From: Kocuria marina
Lineage (GTDB): Bacteria; Actinomycetota; Actinomycetes; Actinomycetales; Micrococcaceae
Direction of reading: 5' to 3'
NCBI GenBank assembly: GCA_014652975.1
Contig: BMZV01000002.1
Coordinates: 248,001-312,000, forward strand
Length of the DNA: 64,000 bases
Below the pieces are notes generated by a model. The model saw only the letters and a list, made by a program, of their open reading frames with translations, ran no database searches and was not told the DNA's origin. Made by a program: the position numbers and the translations under genes. Of the stretch, positions 17,841 to 28,594 are shown in pieces; position 1 is the first letter of the stretch, and every line of letters starts with the position of its first letter.

Positions 17841-17846
17841 CGGCAC

Positions 17847-18509
17847 GTGAGCGTGCCCGAACACGCCGAGCAGTCACCGCGGAGCATGACGTCCCGCGTA
17901 ATTCTCTCGACACCCGACATCGACCGGGCCCTGTCCCGGATCGCCCACGAGATCCTCGAGTCCAACAAGGGCTCCCGGGGTCTCGTGCTGCTGGGGATCG
18001 CCCGTCGCGGCTACCCCTTGGCCCAGCGGTTGGCCGCCAAGCTCGAGCAGATCGACCCCGACTTCCACGCGCAACAGAGCACGGGTCAGCTCGACATCAC
18101 GATGTACCGCGACGACCTGCGGCGTCATCCCGCGCGCACCCCGCAACCCACGGTGATCCCGGGCTCCGGGATCGACGGGCGCACCCTGGTGCTCGTGGAC
18201 GACGTCCTGTTCTCGGGGCGCACGATCCGCGCGGCCCTGGACGCCCTCGTGGACGTGGGACGCCCCAACGCGGTGCGCCTGGCCGTGCTCGTGGACCGTG
18301 GCCACCGCGAGCTGCCCATCCGCGCGGATCACGTGGGCAAGAACCTGCCCACGTCCTCCCACGAGAAGGTCCGCGTGCTGCTGCGCGAGTCCGATCCCCA
18401 GCCGCGCGCGAGGGGTCACGAGGACTGCGTGATCATCGACTCGCCGGTGGTCTCCGACGATGACGTCGCCCGCGCCCCCGGTACCGCCGGGAAGGGGCCG
18501 CGCGTATGA
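17847..18509 (+). CDS. pyrR: Bifunctional pyr operon regulator / uracil phosphoribosyltransferase
   Basis: A 220-residue PyrR. It binds pyr mRNA in response to UMP/UTP and can convert uracil plus PRPP to UMP. The PRPP-binding motif [18 protein letters not shown] is at ~113-130, with the N-terminal [18 protein letters not shown] earlier. The GTG at 17847 was chosen because AAGGAGG lies 6 bases upstream; an ATG at 17886 (MTSRVIL) would give a more standard N-terminus but lacks a site. Ends in a 4-base overlap with pyrB. Confidence 0.94.
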   Translation: MSVPEHAEQSPRSMTSRVILSTPDIDRALSRIAHEILESNKGSRGLVLLGIARRGYPLAQRLAAKLEQIDPDFHAQQSTGQLDITMYRDDLRRHPARTPQPTVIPGSGIDGRTLVLVDDVLFSGRTIRAALDALVDVGRPNAVRLAVLVDRGHRELPIRADHVGKNLPTSSHEKVRVLLRESDPQPRARGHEDCVIIDSPVVSDDDVARAPGTAGKGPRV

Positions 18510-19489
18510 AGCACCTGCTGACGACCAACGAGCTGAGCTACCCCGAGGCAGTGCGGATCCTGGACACCGCGGACCAGATGGCCGCCGTGTCCTCGCGCTC
18601 GGTCAAGAAACTGCCCGCCCTGCGTGGGCGCACCGTGGTCAACCTGTTCTTCGAGGACTCCACGCGCACGCGGATCTCGTTCGAGACCGCGGCCAAACGG
18701 CTCAGCGCGGACGTGATCAACTTCTCCGCCAAGGGCTCCTCGGTGTCCAAGGGCGAGTCGCTCAAGGACACCGCACAGACGCTCATGGCCATGAGCGCGG
18801 ACGCCGTGGTGATCCGTCACGCGTCCTCCGGCGCCCCGCAGCAGCTCGCGGACTCCGGGTGGATCGACGCCGCGGTGATCAACGCCGGGGACGGCAAGCA
18901 CGCGCACCCCACCCAGGCCCTGCTCGACGCCATGACCCTGCGCCGCGTGCGCTCGCGGGCCACGGGCATGGCGAGCACCGGGATGGACCTCGAGGGGATG
19001 CACGTGGTGATCGTGGGGGACGTGCTGCACTCCCGCGTGGCCCGCTCCAACGTGTGGTTGCTCACGACCCTGGGCGCACGCGTCACGCTCGTGGCCCCGC
19101 CCACCCTGGTCCCCGTGGCCATGGACGACTGGCCGTGCGAGGTCGGCTACGACCTGGACGCCGTGCTGGCCGAGGCCCCGGACGCCGTGATGATGCTGCG
19201 GTTGCAGCGTGAGCGCATGAACGCCGCGTTCTTCCCGAGCGAGGCCGAGTACACGCGCGGCTGGGGGCTCACGTCCCAGCGCGTGCAGCGCCTCGAGCAC
19301 ATGGGTGCGCCCACGGTGTTCATGCATCCCGGGCCCATGAACCGCGGCCTGGAGATCTCCTCAGAGGCCGCCGACTCCCCGCGCTCCACCGTGTTGGAGC
19401 AGGTGGCCAACGGTGTGGCCGTGCGGATGGCCGTGTTGTTCCTATTGCTCTCCGGCGACGAGAGCTCCCCGTACCCGAGTGAGAACTGA
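18506..19489 (+). CDS. pyrB: Aspartate carbamoyltransferase catalytic subunit
   Basis: A 327-residue enzyme condensing carbamoyl phosphate with aspartate. The carbamoyl-phosphate loop [13 protein letters not shown] is at ~49-61; [10 protein letters not shown] holds the catalytic lysine loop; [14 protein letters not shown] and HPGPMNRG are intact. No regulatory pyrI is seen, as usual for actinobacteria. ATG at 18506 overlaps the pyrR stop. Confidence 0.96.
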   Translation: MKHLLTTNELSYPEAVRILDTADQMAAVSSRSVKKLPALRGRTVVNLFFEDSTRTRISFETAAKRLSADVINFSAKGSSVSKGESLKDTAQTLMAMSADAVVIRHASSGAPQQLADSGWIDAAVINAGDGKHAHPTQALLDAMTLRRVRSRATGMASTGMDLEGMHVVIVGDVLHSRVARSNVWLLTTLGARVTLVAPPTLVPVAMDDWPCEVGYDLDAVLAEAPDAVMMLRLQRERMNAAFFPSEAEYTRGWGLTSQRVQRLEHMGAPTVFMHPGPMNRGLEISSEAADSPRSTVLEQVANGVAVRMAVLFLLLSGDESSPYPSEN

Positions 19490-19499
19490 GGTGGCCCGC

Positions 19500-20810
19500 A
19501 TGAGCTCCTACCTGATCAGCAACGCCCGCCCCGAGGGCGGTGAGCCCGCGGACCTGTTGCTCACGGACGGGGTGATCGCCGCCGTGGGGCCCGTGGGCAC
19601 CCTGGACGTGCCCGAGGGCACGGACGTGATCGACGCTGCCGGCGCCGTGGCCCTTCCGGGTCTCGTGGACATGCACACCCACCTGCGCGAACCGGGTCAT
19701 GAGGACGCCGAGACCGTGGAGACCGGAACGCGTGCGGCGGCCCGCGGCGGGTTCACCGCGGTGTTCGCGATGGCCAACTCCCACCCCGTGGCGGACACCG
19801 CCGGCGTGGTCGAGCAGGTGTGGCAGCTGGGCCGCGACGCAGGCTGGGCGGACGTCCACCCGGTGGGCGCGGTCACGGTGGGGCTCAAGGGCACGCAGCT
19901 GTCCGAGATCCGCGCGATGGCGGAGTCCCGCGCGGGTGTACGGATGTTCTCCGACGACGGCAAGTGCGTCCACGACCCCGTGTTGATGCGCCGGGCCCTC
20001 GAGTACGTCAAGTCCTTCGGGGGGATCATCGCCCAGCACGCCCAGGAACCGCGCCTGACCGAGGGCGCCCAGATGAACGAGGGCGCGGTCTCCGCGGACC
20101 TCGGTCTCACGGGCTGGCCCGCGGTGGCCGAGGAGGCGATCATCGCCCGGGACGTGCTGCTGACCCAGCACGTGGACTCCCGCCTGCACATCTGCCACCT
20201 CTCCACCAAGGGGTCCGTGGACATCGTGCGCTGGGCCAAGGAGCGCGGCGTGGCCGTGACCGCGGAGGTCACCCCGCACCACCTGTTGCTCACCGACGAA
20301 CTCGTGCGCACCTTCGACCCCGTCTACAAGGTCAACCCGCCGCTGCGCACGGACGACGACGTCCAGGCCCTGCGCCGTGCCGTGGCCGAGGGCACGATCG
20401 ACGTGATCGGCACGGACCACGCCCCGCACACCGCGGAGGACAAGGAATGCGAGTGGAGCTGCGCGGCCCACGGCATGACGGGTCTGGAGACCGCCCTCGC
20501 GGTGGTCCAGTCGACCCTCGTGGACACCGGGTTGATCGGGTGGGAGCGCGTGGCGCAGATCATGTCCCGCACCCCCGCCCGGATCCTGGGCCTGACCGAC
20601 CAGGGCCAGGAACTGGCCCCCGGGGCCACCGCGAACATCGTGCTGTGGGACCCCAGCGGGCAGACCCCCGTGGATCCCACGATCCACGCGTCCAAGGGCC
20701 GCAATAGTCCGTACCGGGGGATGACCCTGCCCGGCGGTGTGCGCGCCACGTTCTACCGCGGTCACCCCGTGGTGCGCGACGGCGAACCCGCCACGCCGCT
20801 GACCCGCTGA
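19500..20810 (+). CDS. pyrC: Dihydroorotase
   Basis: A 436-residue zinc amidohydrolase that cyclises carbamoyl-aspartate to dihydroorotate. The metal-binding DMHTHLREPGHED is near residues 56-68, further ligands lie in QHAQEPRL and in HICHLSTKGSV, and GTDHAPHTAEDKE carries the catalytic Asp. The ATG at 19500 was chosen over the in-frame GTG at 19491 because GAGGTGG sits 6 bases upstream. It starts 10 bases after pyrB. Confidence 0.95.
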   Translation: MSSYLISNARPEGGEPADLLLTDGVIAAVGPVGTLDVPEGTDVIDAAGAVALPGLVDMHTHLREPGHEDAETVETGTRAAARGGFTAVFAMANSHPVADTAGVVEQVWQLGRDAGWADVHPVGAVTVGLKGTQLSEIRAMAESRAGVRMFSDDGKCVHDPVLMRRALEYVKSFGGIIAQHAQEPRLTEGAQMNEGAVSADLGLTGWPAVAEEAIIARDVLLTQHVDSRLHICHLSTKGSVDIVRWAKERGVAVTAEVTPHHLLLTDELVRTFDPVYKVNPPLRTDDDVQALRRAVAEGTIDVIGTDHAPHTAEDKECEWSCAAHGMTGLETALAVVQSTLVDTGLIGWERVAQIMSRTPARILGLTDQGQELAPGATANIVLWDPSGQTPVDPTIHASKGRNSPYRGMTLPGGVRATFYRGHPVVRDGEPATPLTR

Positions 20811-20832
20811 CCACCCCCACGAAAGGCCGCCC

Positions 20833-21327
20833 ATGTCGGACAAGCTCGTACCCACCCTGTTGACCATCCTGATCGTCGTGGTGCTCTTCGCCCTGATCCG
20901 GTGGGGTTGGCGGGGTCGGGTGCGACGCCAGGCGGGCTTGGCCGCGCCGGCCCAGGCGCCCCGGGACCTGCTGCAGCGGGCCACCGCGCGCGTGGACGGG
21001 ATGTACGTGGTCACCACCTACACCGCCCAACCGCTCGAACGTATCGCGGGGCATGACCTGGGGGTGCGCACGAACGCGGAGGCGATCGTGGCCCCGGACG
21101 GCGTGTTCCTCAACCGCCAGGGCGCCCCGGACGTGTTCATTCCACGGGCGGATCTGCGCGCGGTGTCCACCGCGTCCGGGATGGTCGGCAAGTTCGTGGA
21201 ACGCGACGGACTCGTGGTGCTGACCTGGGACCTCGGGGACACCCGCGTGGACACCGGCTTCCGCGCGCGCACCGGTGAGGGATCCCGACAACTGGAGGAC
21301 GCGGCGTCGGCCCTGCTGGACGCCTGA
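20833..21327 (+). CDS. Membrane-anchored PH-like domain protein
   Basis: A 164-residue protein with one N-terminal membrane helix (residues ~7-24, PTLLTILIVVVLFALIRW) and a cytosolic beta-rich domain. A gene of this type sits between pyrC and carA in many actinobacterial pyr operons and is usually annotated as a PH-domain or transporter-like protein; its function is unknown. ATG at 20833 with GAAAGG upstream. It is not needed for any known enzymatic step; a membrane-linked role in pyrimidine flux is speculation. Confidence 0.75.
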   Translation: MSDKLVPTLLTILIVVVLFALIRWGWRGRVRRQAGLAAPAQAPRDLLQRATARVDGMYVVTTYTAQPLERIAGHDLGVRTNAEAIVAPDGVFLNRQGAPDVFIPRADLRAVSTASGMVGKFVERDGLVVLTWDLGDTRVDTGFRARTGEGSRQLEDAASALLDA

Positions 21328-21338
21328 GAACCGAATTC

Positions 21339-21360
21339 CCGGGAGCCCTCACGCTCCCGG
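21339..21360 (+). terminator. Short hairpin between the PH gene and carA
   Basis: CCGGGAGC / GCTCCCGG, 8 perfect pairs with a 6-base loop and no T-run, in the 57-base gap. It may be a weak or partial terminator that lowers carAB relative to pyrRBC, or an RNA-stability element. Confidence 0.5.
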
Positions 21361-21384
21361 CACGCTCAACGAAAGGAGTTCGTC

Positions 21385-22569
21385 ATGAACTCACCACGCA
21401 TCGAACCGGCCGTCATGGTCCTCGAGGACGGCACGGTGTTCGAGGGCCGCGCCTGGGGTGCCCCCGGGACGGCCTTCGGCGAAGCGGTCTTCGCGACCGG
21501 GATGACCGGCTACCAGGAGACCCTGACCGACCCCTCGTACGCGGGGCAGATCGTGATCCAGACCGCCCCGCACATCGGCAACACGGGCGTGAACCTGGAC
21601 GACATGGAATCCCGCAAGATCTGGGTCAACGGCTTCGTGGTGCGTGACCCCGCCCGCCGGCCCTCCAACTGGCGCAGCGAGCGCAGCCTGGACGAGGAGC
21701 TCGCCGAGCAGGGCATCACCGGGATCCAGGGCGTGGACACCCGCGCGCTGACCCGCCACCTGCGCGACAAGGGTGCGATGCGCGCCGGGATCTTCTCCGG
21801 CGATCAGGCCGGTGAGCCCGTGGCCCAGCTCGTGCAGCGGGTCTCCGAGCAGCCGGGGATGGCGGGCCGCGCGCTCGCCGAGCACGTGAGCACGGACGAG
21901 ACCTACGTGGTGGAGCCGCGCGAGCACGGCTGGGACGCCCCGGTGCGCCACGAGGTGGTCGCGGTGGACCTGGGGATCAAGTCCATGACCCCGCAGCGCC
22001 TGGCCGAACGCGGGGTACGTGTGCACGTGGTGCCCGCGGACGTGAGCTTTGAGCAGGTCCAGGCGCTGCACCCGGACGGCGTGTTCTTCTCGAACGGCCC
22101 GGGGGACCCGGCCACCGCGGACGAGCAGGTGGCCCTGCTGCGCCGCGTGCTGGACGAGGGCATCCCGTTCTTCGGGATCTGCTTCGGTAACCAGCTGCTC
22201 GGCCGCGCGCTGGGCTTCGGAACGTACAAGCTCACGTTCGGCCACCGCGGGATCAACCAGCCGGTCATGGACCTCGCCACGGGCACGGTGGAGATCACCT
22301 CCCAGAACCACGGCTTCGCGGTGGACGCGCCCGTGGGGGAGCCCGTGACCGCGCCCGAGTCACGCTACGGGCGAGTCAGCGTGTCCCACGTGGGGCTCAA
22401 CGACGACGTCGTGGAAGGACTGCGCTGCGAGGACATCCCCGCGTTCTCGGTGCAATACCACCCCGAGGCCGCCGCGGGTCCGCACGACTCCGCCTACCTC
22501 TTCGACCGCTTTATCGACATGATGGACCGGGCCGGTCAGAGCCCCGATCCGGAAGCAGGAGACAAGTAA
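21385..22569 (+). CDS. carA: Carbamoyl-phosphate synthase small subunit (glutaminase)
   Basis: A 394-residue class I amidotransferase subunit that hydrolyses glutamine and feeds ammonia to CarB. The nucleophile Cys is in [16 protein letters not shown] at ~262-277; the catalytic His-Glu pair is in [13 protein letters not shown]-terminal [14 protein letters not shown] is typical. ATG at 21385 has AAAGGAG upstream. The stop overlaps carB by one base (TAATG). Confidence 0.97.
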   Translation: MNSPRIEPAVMVLEDGTVFEGRAWGAPGTAFGEAVFATGMTGYQETLTDPSYAGQIVIQTAPHIGNTGVNLDDMESRKIWVNGFVVRDPARRPSNWRSERSLDEELAEQGITGIQGVDTRALTRHLRDKGAMRAGIFSGDQAGEPVAQLVQRVSEQPGMAGRALAEHVSTDETYVVEPREHGWDAPVRHEVVAVDLGIKSMTPQRLAERGVRVHVVPADVSFEQVQALHPDGVFFSNGPGDPATADEQVALLRRVLDEGIPFFGICFGNQLLGRALGFGTYKLTFGHRGINQPVMDLATGTVEITSQNHGFAVDAPVGEPVTAPESRYGRVSVSHVGLNDDVVEGLRCEDIPAFSVQYHPEAAAGPHDSAYLFDRFIDMMDRAGQSPDPEAGDK

Positions 22570-25500
22570 TGCCCCGCAGGCAAGACCTCAACAGCGTCCT
22601 GGTGATCGGCTCCGGTCCCATCGTGATCGGGCAGGCCGCCGAGTTCGACTACTCCGGGACCCAGGCCCTGCGCGTGCTCAAGGATGAGGGGCTGCGCGTG
22701 ATCCTGGTCAACTCCAACCCGGCCACGATCATGACCGATCCCGAGTTCGCGGACGCCACCTACGTGGAACCCATCACCCCGGAGACGGTCGAGAAGATCA
22801 TCGCGAAGGAACGTCCCGACGCCGTGCTGCCCACCCTGGGCGGGCAGACCGCGCTGAACACGGCCCTGGCCCTGGACGCCAACGGCGTGCTCGAGAAGTA
22901 CGACGTCGAGCTGATCGGCGCGGACGTGGACGCGATCAACCTGGGCGAGGACCGCGAGGCCTTCAAGGGCGTCGTCGAACGCTGCGGCGCGGAGTCCGCG
23001 CGCTCGATCATCGTGCACTCCATGGACGAGGCGCTCGTCGCCGCCGAGAAGCTCGGTTACCCCATGGTCGTGCGCCCGTCCTTCACGATGGGCGGATTGG
23101 GCTCGGGTCTCGCGTACGACGAGACCGATCTGCACCGCATCGCCGGCGCCGGGATCCAGTACTCACCCACCTCGGAGGTGCTCCTCGAGGAGTCCATCCT
23201 GGGGTGGAAGGAGTACGAGCTCGAGATGATGCGCGACGCCAACGACAACGTGGTGGTCGTGTGCTCGATCGAGAACGTGGACCCGGTGGGCGTGCACACG
23301 GGCGATTCGATCACTGTGGCCCCGGCCCTGACCCTGACCGACCGCGAGTACCAGCGCATGCGTGACATCGCGATCGCCGTGATCCGTGAAGTGGGCGTGG
23401 ACACAGGCGGGTGCAACATCCAGTTCGCGGTGGAACCCGCAACCGGGCGGATCGTGGTCATCGAGATGAACCCGCGCGTCTCCCGTTCCTCGGCGCTCGC
23501 GTCCAAGGCCACGGGCTTCCCGATCGCCAAGATCGCGACCAAGCTGTCCCTGGGGTACACGCTCGACGAGATCCCCAACGACATCACGCAGAAGACCCCC
23601 GCGAGCTTCGAGCCCACCCTGGACTACGTGGTCGTGAAGGTCCCGCGCTTCGCGTTCGAGAAGTTCCCGGCCGCGGACCCCACGCTGACTACGACCATGA
23701 AGTCGGTGGGTGAGGCCATGGCGATCGGGCGCAACTTCACCGAGGCGCTGCAGAAGGCCATGCGCTCGCTCGAGCAGAAGGCTTCGTCCTTCAGCTTCGC
23801 CCGCCCGGCCGTGGAGCCCGGGCCCAACACGGTGGCCCGGCTCGTGGAGACGTGCCGCGAGACCACCACCCACCGGTTGCGCAACGTGCAGCAGGCCCTT
23901 CTCGCGGGTGCGAGCGTGGAACAGGTCTTCGAGGCCACGGCGATCGACCCGTGGTTCCTGGACCAGATCCAGTTGCTCAACGAGACCGCGGACCTGGTGC
24001 GCGCGGACCCGGACCTGCGCCCGGTCACGCTGCGGGAGGCCAAGCGCCACGGCTTCTCCGATGCCCAGATCGGTGAGCTGGTCCACCTCGAGGAATCGGT
24101 GGTGCGCGGGGTGCGCCACGCGCTGGACATCCGCCCCGTCTACAAGACCGTGGACACGTGCGCCGCCGAGTTCGAGGCGTTCACCCCGTACCACTACTCG
24201 AGCTACGACCGCGAAACGGAGGTGGCCCCGCACGAGAAGCCTTCGGTCATGATCCTGGGTTCCGGGCCCAACCGGATCGGGCAGGGGATCGAATTCGACT
24301 ACTCGTGCGTGCACGCGTCCATGGTGTTGCGCGAGGCCGGGTACGAGACCGTGATGCTCAACTGCAACCCGGAGACCGTTTCGACCGACTACGACATCTC
24401 CACGAGGCTGTACTTCGAACCGCTCACGTTCGAGGACGTCATGGAGGTCGTGGAGGCCGAGCGCCGCTCGGGTGGGCTGCTCGGTGTCTTCGTGCAGCTC
24501 GGCGGGCAGACCCCGCTCAAGCTCGCGGCTGACCTCAAGGCCGCGGGCGTGCCGATCCTCGGGACGACCCCCGAGGCGATCGACCTGGCCGAGGACCGCG
24601 GGGAGTTCGCGCGCGTGCTCACTGAGGCGGGGTTGCGCCAGCCCAAGAACGGCACGGCCCACACCTTCGAGCAGGCCAGCCGGATCGCCCACGAGATCGG
24701 CTACCCCGTGCTGGTGCGCCCGTCCTACGTGCTCGGGGGGCGCGGGATGGAGATCGTCTACGACGAGGCGTCCCTGAAGTCCTACCTCGAGAACGCGACC
24801 GAGGTCAGCCCGAGCCGCCCGGCCCTGATCGACAAGTTCCTCGAGGACGCGATCGAGATCGACGTGGACGCGCTCTACGACGGCAAGGACTGCTACGTGG
24901 GCGGGATCATGGAGCACATCGAGGAGGCCGGGATCCACTCCGGTGACTCCGCGTGCGTGCTGCCCCCCATCACCCTGGGCCCGGACGTGATCTCCCGCGT
25001 GCGCGAGGCCACCGAAGCCATTGCGCGCGGCGTGGGCGTGAAGGGTCTGATCAACCTGCAGTTCGCTCTCGCCTCAGATGTGCTCTACGTGATCGAGGCC
25101 AACCCGCGGGCCTCGCGCACGGTGCCGTTCGTGTCCAAGGCCACGGGCGTGCAGATGGCCAAGGCCGCCGCGCTGATCGGTACCGGGCGCACCGTGGCCG
25201 AGCTGCGCGAGCAGGGGATGCTCCCCGCGGACTACGACGGCACGACCCTGCCCGAGCAGACCCCCACCGCGGTCAAGGAGGTCGTGCTGCCGTTCGCGCG
25301 CTTCCGCACCCCGGAGGGCACCGTGGTGGACTCCCTGCTGGGCCCCGAGATGCGCTCCACGGGTGAGGTCATGGGCATCGACCGCTACTTCGACACCGCG
25401 TTCGCCAAGGCGCAGGCCGCCGCGGGCGGGCCGCTGCCCACGTCCGGGCGGTTGTTCGTCTCGGTGGCCAACAAGGACAAGCGCTCCGCGGTGATCCCCG

Positions 25501-25889
25501 TGAAGATGTTCGCGGACCTGGGCTTCGAGATCGTCTCCACGGGCGGCACGGCCCAGGTGCTGCGGCGCAACGGCATCGAGTCCACGGTCGTGGCCAAGAT
25601 CGCCGACGCCGACGACGGGTCCCCCTCGGTCGCGGACCTGATCACGGACGGGAAGATCGACCTGATCTTCAACACGCCCTCCGGCGGTCAGCAGGCCCGC
25701 GGCGACGGGTACCAGATCCGTGCGGCGGCCACGTCCGTGGGCGTGCCCACCATGACGACGGTCTCGGAGCTCGGTGCGGCGCTGCAGGCGATCACCGCGC
25801 AGCGGCAGTACTCGTGGTCCGTGACGTCCCTGCAGGAGCACGAGCAGAAGCTGCGGGAGCAGGTCGCCGCGGGGGACACCCGTGGCTGA
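22569..25889 (+). CDS. carB: Carbamoyl-phosphate synthase large subunit
   Basis: A 1106-residue enzyme making carbamoyl phosphate from bicarbonate, ammonia and 2 ATP. Two homologous ATP-grasp halves are visible: [20 protein letters not shown] near residue 10 and [20 protein letters not shown] near 560. The C-terminal allosteric MGS-like domain ([17 protein letters not shown] onward) covers the last ~140 residues. Supplies both pyrimidine and arginine synthesis. Overlaps carA by 1 base and pyrF by 8 bases. Confidence 0.97.
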   Translation: MPRRQDLNSVLVIGSGPIVIGQAAEFDYSGTQALRVLKDEGLRVILVNSNPATIMTDPEFADATYVEPITPETVEKIIAKERPDAVLPTLGGQTALNTALALDANGVLEKYDVELIGADVDAINLGEDREAFKGVVERCGAESARSIIVHSMDEALVAAEKLGYPMVVRPSFTMGGLGSGLAYDETDLHRIAGAGIQYSPTSEVLLEESILGWKEYELEMMRDANDNVVVVCSIENVDPVGVHTGDSITVAPALTLTDREYQRMRDIAIAVIREVGVDTGGCNIQFAVEPATGRIVVIEMNPRVSRSSALASKATGFPIAKIATKLSLGYTLDEIPNDITQKTPASFEPTLDYVVVKVPRFAFEKFPAADPTLTTTMKSVGEAMAIGRNFTEALQKAMRSLEQKASSFSFARPAVEPGPNTVARLVETCRETTTHRLRNVQQALLAGASVEQVFEATAIDPWFLDQIQLLNETADLVRADPDLRPVTLREAKRHGFSDAQIGELVHLEESVVRGVRHALDIRPVYKTVDTCAAEFEAFTPYHYSSYDRETEVAPHEKPSVMILGSGPNRIGQGIEFDYSCVHASMVLREAGYETVMLNCNPETVSTDYDISTRLYFEPLTFEDVMEVVEAERRSGGLLGVFVQLGGQTPLKLAADLKAAGVPILGTTPEAIDLAEDRGEFARVLTEAGLRQPKNGTAHTFEQASRIAHEIGYPVLVRPSYVLGGRGMEIVYDEASLKSYLENATEVSPSRPALIDKFLEDAIEIDVDALYDGKDCYVGGIMEHIEEAGIHSGDSACVLPPITLGPDVISRVREATEAIARGVGVKGLINLQFALASDVLYVIEANPRASRTVPFVSKATGVQMAKAAALIGTGRTVAELREQGMLPADYDGTTLPEQTPTAVKEVVLPFARFRTPEGTVVDSLLGPEMRSTGEVMGIDRYFDTAFAKAQAAAGGPLPTSGRLFVSVANKDKRSAVIPVKMFADLGFEIVSTGGTAQVLRRNGIESTVVAKIADADDGSPSVADLITDGKIDLIFNTPSGGQQARGDGYQIRAAATSVGVPTMTTVSELGAALQAITAQRQYSWSVTSLQEHEQKLREQVAAGDTRG

Positions 25890-26886
25890 GTTCGCGCGCG
25901 TTCCCTTCGGGGCCCGCCTCGAACGGGCGATGACCGTTGCGGGTCCATTGTGCGTGGGCATCGACCCCCACCCGTCCCTGTTGGACGCGTGGGGGCTGCC
26001 CGCCACGGCGAACGGCCTCGAACGCTTCGCGCTGGGCGTCCTGGAGGCCGCGGCGGAGCGGTGTGCGGCCGTGAAACCGCAGGTCGCCCTGTTCGAGGCG
26101 TACGGTTCCGCGGGCTTCGCGGTGCTCGAGCGCGTCCTGCGGGAGTCCCGCGCGGCCGGGCTGCTGAGCATCGCGGACGCCAAGCGCGGGGACATCGGTT
26201 CCACCATGGCGGCCTACGCGAGCGCGTGGCTCTCCGACGACTCGCCCCTCGCGGCCGACGCCGTGACGCTGAGTCCCTACCTCGGCTTCGAGTCCCTGCG
26301 CCCGGCACTGGACCTCGCGCGTGAGACCGGGCGCGGGACGTTCGTGCTCGCGCTGACCTCCAACCCGGAGGGCGCGTCCGTCCAGCACGTGGGCGGCACC
26401 GGGTCCGTGGCCGGGTCCGTCCTGGCCGCGATCGCCCGGGAGAACGCGACGGCGCAGCCCCGGCCGGGCACGGCGTCGTCGTCCCCGGACGGTTCGACGG
26501 CGCCGTCGGACGGCGCCACCGCGGCGGCCGTTCGCGGCGTCACCGGCGCCAATACGGGGGCCGGGAACAATCGTGATGAAATCGTGACGTCACCGTCGGT
26601 GACCACCCTGGGCTCGTGTGGAGCGGTGATCGGGGCGACCGTGGGGGAGGCCCTGGCGTCCCTGGACATCGATCTGAGCACCCTGAACGGGCCGATCCTG
26701 GCCCCCGGTTACGGTGCCCAGGGCGCGGACGCCGCGGCCGTGGCCACGGTGTTTGAGCACGTCAGGCCCACAGTGCTCGCGAACTCCTCGCGAGGTGTGC
26801 TGCGTCACGGTCCCGACGTCCCCGCGCTGCGGGACGCCATCGACCGCAGCACCGAGGAACTACGCACGCACCTCCAGCTCTCCTGA
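25882..26886 (+). CDS. pyrF: Orotidine 5'-phosphate decarboxylase (type 2) with a low-complexity insert
   Basis: A 334-residue enzyme converting OMP to UMP. The catalytic segment [19 protein letters not shown] (read as [18 protein letters not shown]) is at ~95-112; the N-terminal [14 protein letters not shown] and GATVGEAL are typical of the actinobacterial long type. Residues ~187-241 (26441-26605) are a Thr/Ser/Ala/Gly-rich stretch about 40 residues longer than I would expect for the family. GTG at 25882 lies inside the end of carB (8-base overlap). No pyrD or pyrE is in this operon, so those steps must be encoded elsewhere. Confidence 0.93.
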   Translation: MAEFARVPFGARLERAMTVAGPLCVGIDPHPSLLDAWGLPATANGLERFALGVLEAAAERCAAVKPQVALFEAYGSAGFAVLERVLRESRAAGLLSIADAKRGDIGSTMAAYASAWLSDDSPLAADAVTLSPYLGFESLRPALDLARETGRGTFVLALTSNPEGASVQHVGGTGSVAGSVLAAIARENATAQPRPGTASSSPDGSTAPSDGATAAAVRGVTGANTGAGNNRDEIVTSPSVTTLGSCGAVIGATVGEALASLDIDLSTLNGPILAPGYGAQGADAAAVATVFEHVRPTVLANSSRGVLRHGPDVPALRDAIDRSTEELRTHLQLS

Positions 26887-26895
26887 GACCCCCGT

Positions 26896-26941
26896 GAACG
26901 CCCCTGGCGGCGGCCCGAAAGGCCACGTCAGGGGGGCGTTC
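26896..26941 (+). terminator. Terminator at the end of the pyr operon
   Basis: Long hairpin with arms GAACGCCCCTG / CAGGGGGGCGTTC (two-base bulge) and inner GGCC/GGCC pairing around CGAAA, 9 bases after the pyrF stop. Confidence 0.75.
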
Positions 26942-26947
26942 ATCGTG

Positions 26948-26976
26948 TTTACGGCGGCAAACGTGTCCGGTACTTT
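26948..26976 (+). promoter_or_regulatory. Candidate mihF promoter
   Basis: TTTACG at 26948-26953, 17-base spacer, TACTTT at 26971-26976. It lies just after the pyr terminator and 78 bases upstream of mihF. A run of nine C (26999-27007) lies in the predicted leader. Confidence 0.45.
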
Positions 26977-27054
26977 CAGGGGGACGGCTTGCGTGCGTCC
27001 CCCCCCCATCAGGCGCACGGCCGAGCCGCTGTCACACGAGGAGGAGAGCTGGGC

Positions 27055-27369
27055 ATGGCATTGCGGCCACTGACGGACGAAGAGCGCGCACGCGCGCGCG
27101 AGAAAGCCACGGCGGCGCGGACCGCGCGGGCGGAGATCAAGAAGGGACTGCGGGACGGGTCGATCACCGCGGCACAAGTGCTGCGCAGGGGCGAGGAGGA
27201 CGAAGCCGTCAGCCGCCTCAAGGTCACCGAACTGCTCGAGGCCACCCCCGGGATCGGGAAGGTGCGCTCGGCGGCGATCATGAAGCAGATCGGGATCGCA
27301 CCCACCCGCCGGGTGCGTGGCCTGGGTCAGCACCAGCGCAAGGCGCTCGTGGACTACCTGGACCGCTGA
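27055..27369 (+). CDS. mihF: Actinobacterial integration host factor (mIHF)
   Basis: A 104-residue nucleoid-associated DNA-binding protein. It has the long basic N-terminal helix (LTDEERARAREKATAARTAR) and a helix-two-turn-helix core with VTELLEATPGIGKVRSAAIM and the C-terminal RRVRGLGQHQRKAL. In actinobacteria it compacts and bends DNA and is needed for phage L5-type integration in mycobacteria. ATG at 27055 follows GAGGAGAG. The mihF-gmk order is conserved in the phylum. Confidence 0.94.
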   Translation: MALRPLTDEERARAREKATAARTARAEIKKGLRDGSITAAQVLRRGEEDEAVSRLKVTELLEATPGIGKVRSAAIMKQIGIAPTRRVRGLGQHQRKALVDYLDR

Positions 27370-27428
27370 ACCCTGGTCCCCGATCCGCACGATCCCGGGC
27401 GCAACCACTAGGACCCGCGGTTGATACA

Positions 27429-27459
27429 GTGACGGGCGAGCTGACCGCTCGCCCGTCAC
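27429..27459 (+). terminator. Perfect 13-pair hairpin between mihF and gmk
   Basis: Arms GTGACGGGCGAGC / GCTCGCCCGTCAC with loop TGACC, followed by CGTCTTCTCCC. It may terminate mihF transcripts. A -10-like TACAGT at 27425-27430 overlaps its left edge, so it could instead lie at the very start of a gmk transcript. The GGAGG for gmk begins 12 bases after the stem. Confidence 0.6.
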
Positions 27460-27480
27460 CGTCTTCTCCCGGAGGTATCC

Positions 27481-28056
27481 GTGCGTCCCACACCCACCGT
27501 GACCGTTCTGGCCGGCCCCACGGCCGTGGGCAAAGGAACGGTGTCCACCTATATCCGGGACCACTACCCGCAGGTGTGGTTGTCCGTCTCGGCCACCACG
27601 CGTGCGCCGCGGCCCGGCGAGGTGGAGGGCGTGCACTACTTCTTCGTCAGCGACGCCGAGTTCGACGACATGATCGATCGCCACGACCTGCTCGAATGGG
27701 CGGTCGTGCACAACCTCAACCGGTACGGCACACCGCGCCACAAAGTGGAGGAAGCGCTCGCGGCCGGGCGCAGCGTCCTGCTCGAGATCGACCTGCAGGG
27801 AGCGCGCAGCGTGCGCCAGGCCATGCCGGACGCCCAGTTCGTGTTCCTGGCCCCGCCGAGCTGGGAGGAAATGGTGCACCGGCTCGTGGGCCGGGGCACC
27901 GAGACCCCCGAGCAACAGCAGCGTCGGCTGGAAACGGCTAAACTGGAACTCGCGGCGCAACCCGAGTTCGATCACACCGTCGTCAACGACACGGTGGAAC
28001 GCGCCGCCGCCGAACTCGTGGCCCTCATGGGGTTGCCGAGCGCATCGCACCGTTGA
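27481..28056 (+). CDS. gmk: Guanylate kinase
   Basis: A 191-residue kinase phosphorylating GMP to GDP. The P-loop [12 protein letters not shown] is at residues ~10-21. The GMP-binding region [21 protein letters not shown] and the [10 protein letters not shown] segment are intact. GTG at 27481 follows GGAGG by 7 bases. The gmk-rpoZ-coaBC-metK-priA order is the usual actinobacterial one. Confidence 0.95.
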   Translation: MRPTPTVTVLAGPTAVGKGTVSTYIRDHYPQVWLSVSATTRAPRPGEVEGVHYFFVSDAEFDDMIDRHDLLEWAVVHNLNRYGTPRHKVEEALAAGRSVLLEIDLQGARSVRQAMPDAQFVFLAPPSWEEMVHRLVGRGTETPEQQQRRLETAKLELAAQPEFDHTVVNDTVERAAAELVALMGLPSASHR

Positions 28057-28138
28057 GGCGGTCACCCGCCCCGGATCCGCGCAACCCCCACGGCCAGTAG
28101 CACCACCTTTTCCGTCCACCACAGGAGTCATGAAACAC

Positions 28139-28594
28139 GTGAGCACGAACAACGAAGGCATCGTCAACCCGCCCGTCGATCGGTTGCTCGACAAGACGGA
28201 TTCCAAGTACGGACTCGTGATCTTCGGTGCCCGCCGCGCCCGCCAGATCAACGCGTACTACTCGCAGTTGCACGAGGGTCTGTTCGAGTACGTGGGTCCG
28301 CTCGTGGACACCCAGCTCAACGAGAAGCCCCTGTCCATCGCGTTCCGCGAGGTCGACGAGGGCCTGATCGAGGCCGTGCACGTGGACCACGCCGGGTTCA
28401 CCCCCAACGGCCAGATGGTCAGCGACGAGCCCACCGCCACGGACATGTTCACCGGCGACTTCTTCGCCCAGGGTGAGCAGGACGGCACCGCGGTGTTCTC
28501 CGACGGCGTCCAGCTGGGGGAGACCTCCGAGGAGACCCCGGCCACGGACACCGAGGACCCCGCCGAGGGTTCCGCGGAGTCCTCCGAGCAGTGA
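28139..28594 (+). CDS. rpoZ: RNA polymerase omega subunit with acidic C-terminal extension
   Basis: A 151-residue omega subunit that helps fold beta' and stabilises RNA polymerase. The conserved core ([41 protein letters not shown]) spans residues ~6-85. The remaining ~65 residues are an acidic Glu/Asp/Thr/Ser-rich tail with no recognisable fold. GTG at 28139 gives the family start (MSTNNEGI); an ATG at 28130 is only 2 bases from AGGAG and is less likely. Overlaps coaBC by GTGA. Confidence 0.92.
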   Translation: MSTNNEGIVNPPVDRLLDKTDSKYGLVIFGARRARQINAYYSQLHEGLFEYVGPLVDTQLNEKPLSIAFREVDEGLIEAVHVDHAGFTPNGQMVSDEPTATDMFTGDFFAQGEQDGTAVFSDGVQLGETSEETPATDTEDPAEGSAESSEQ

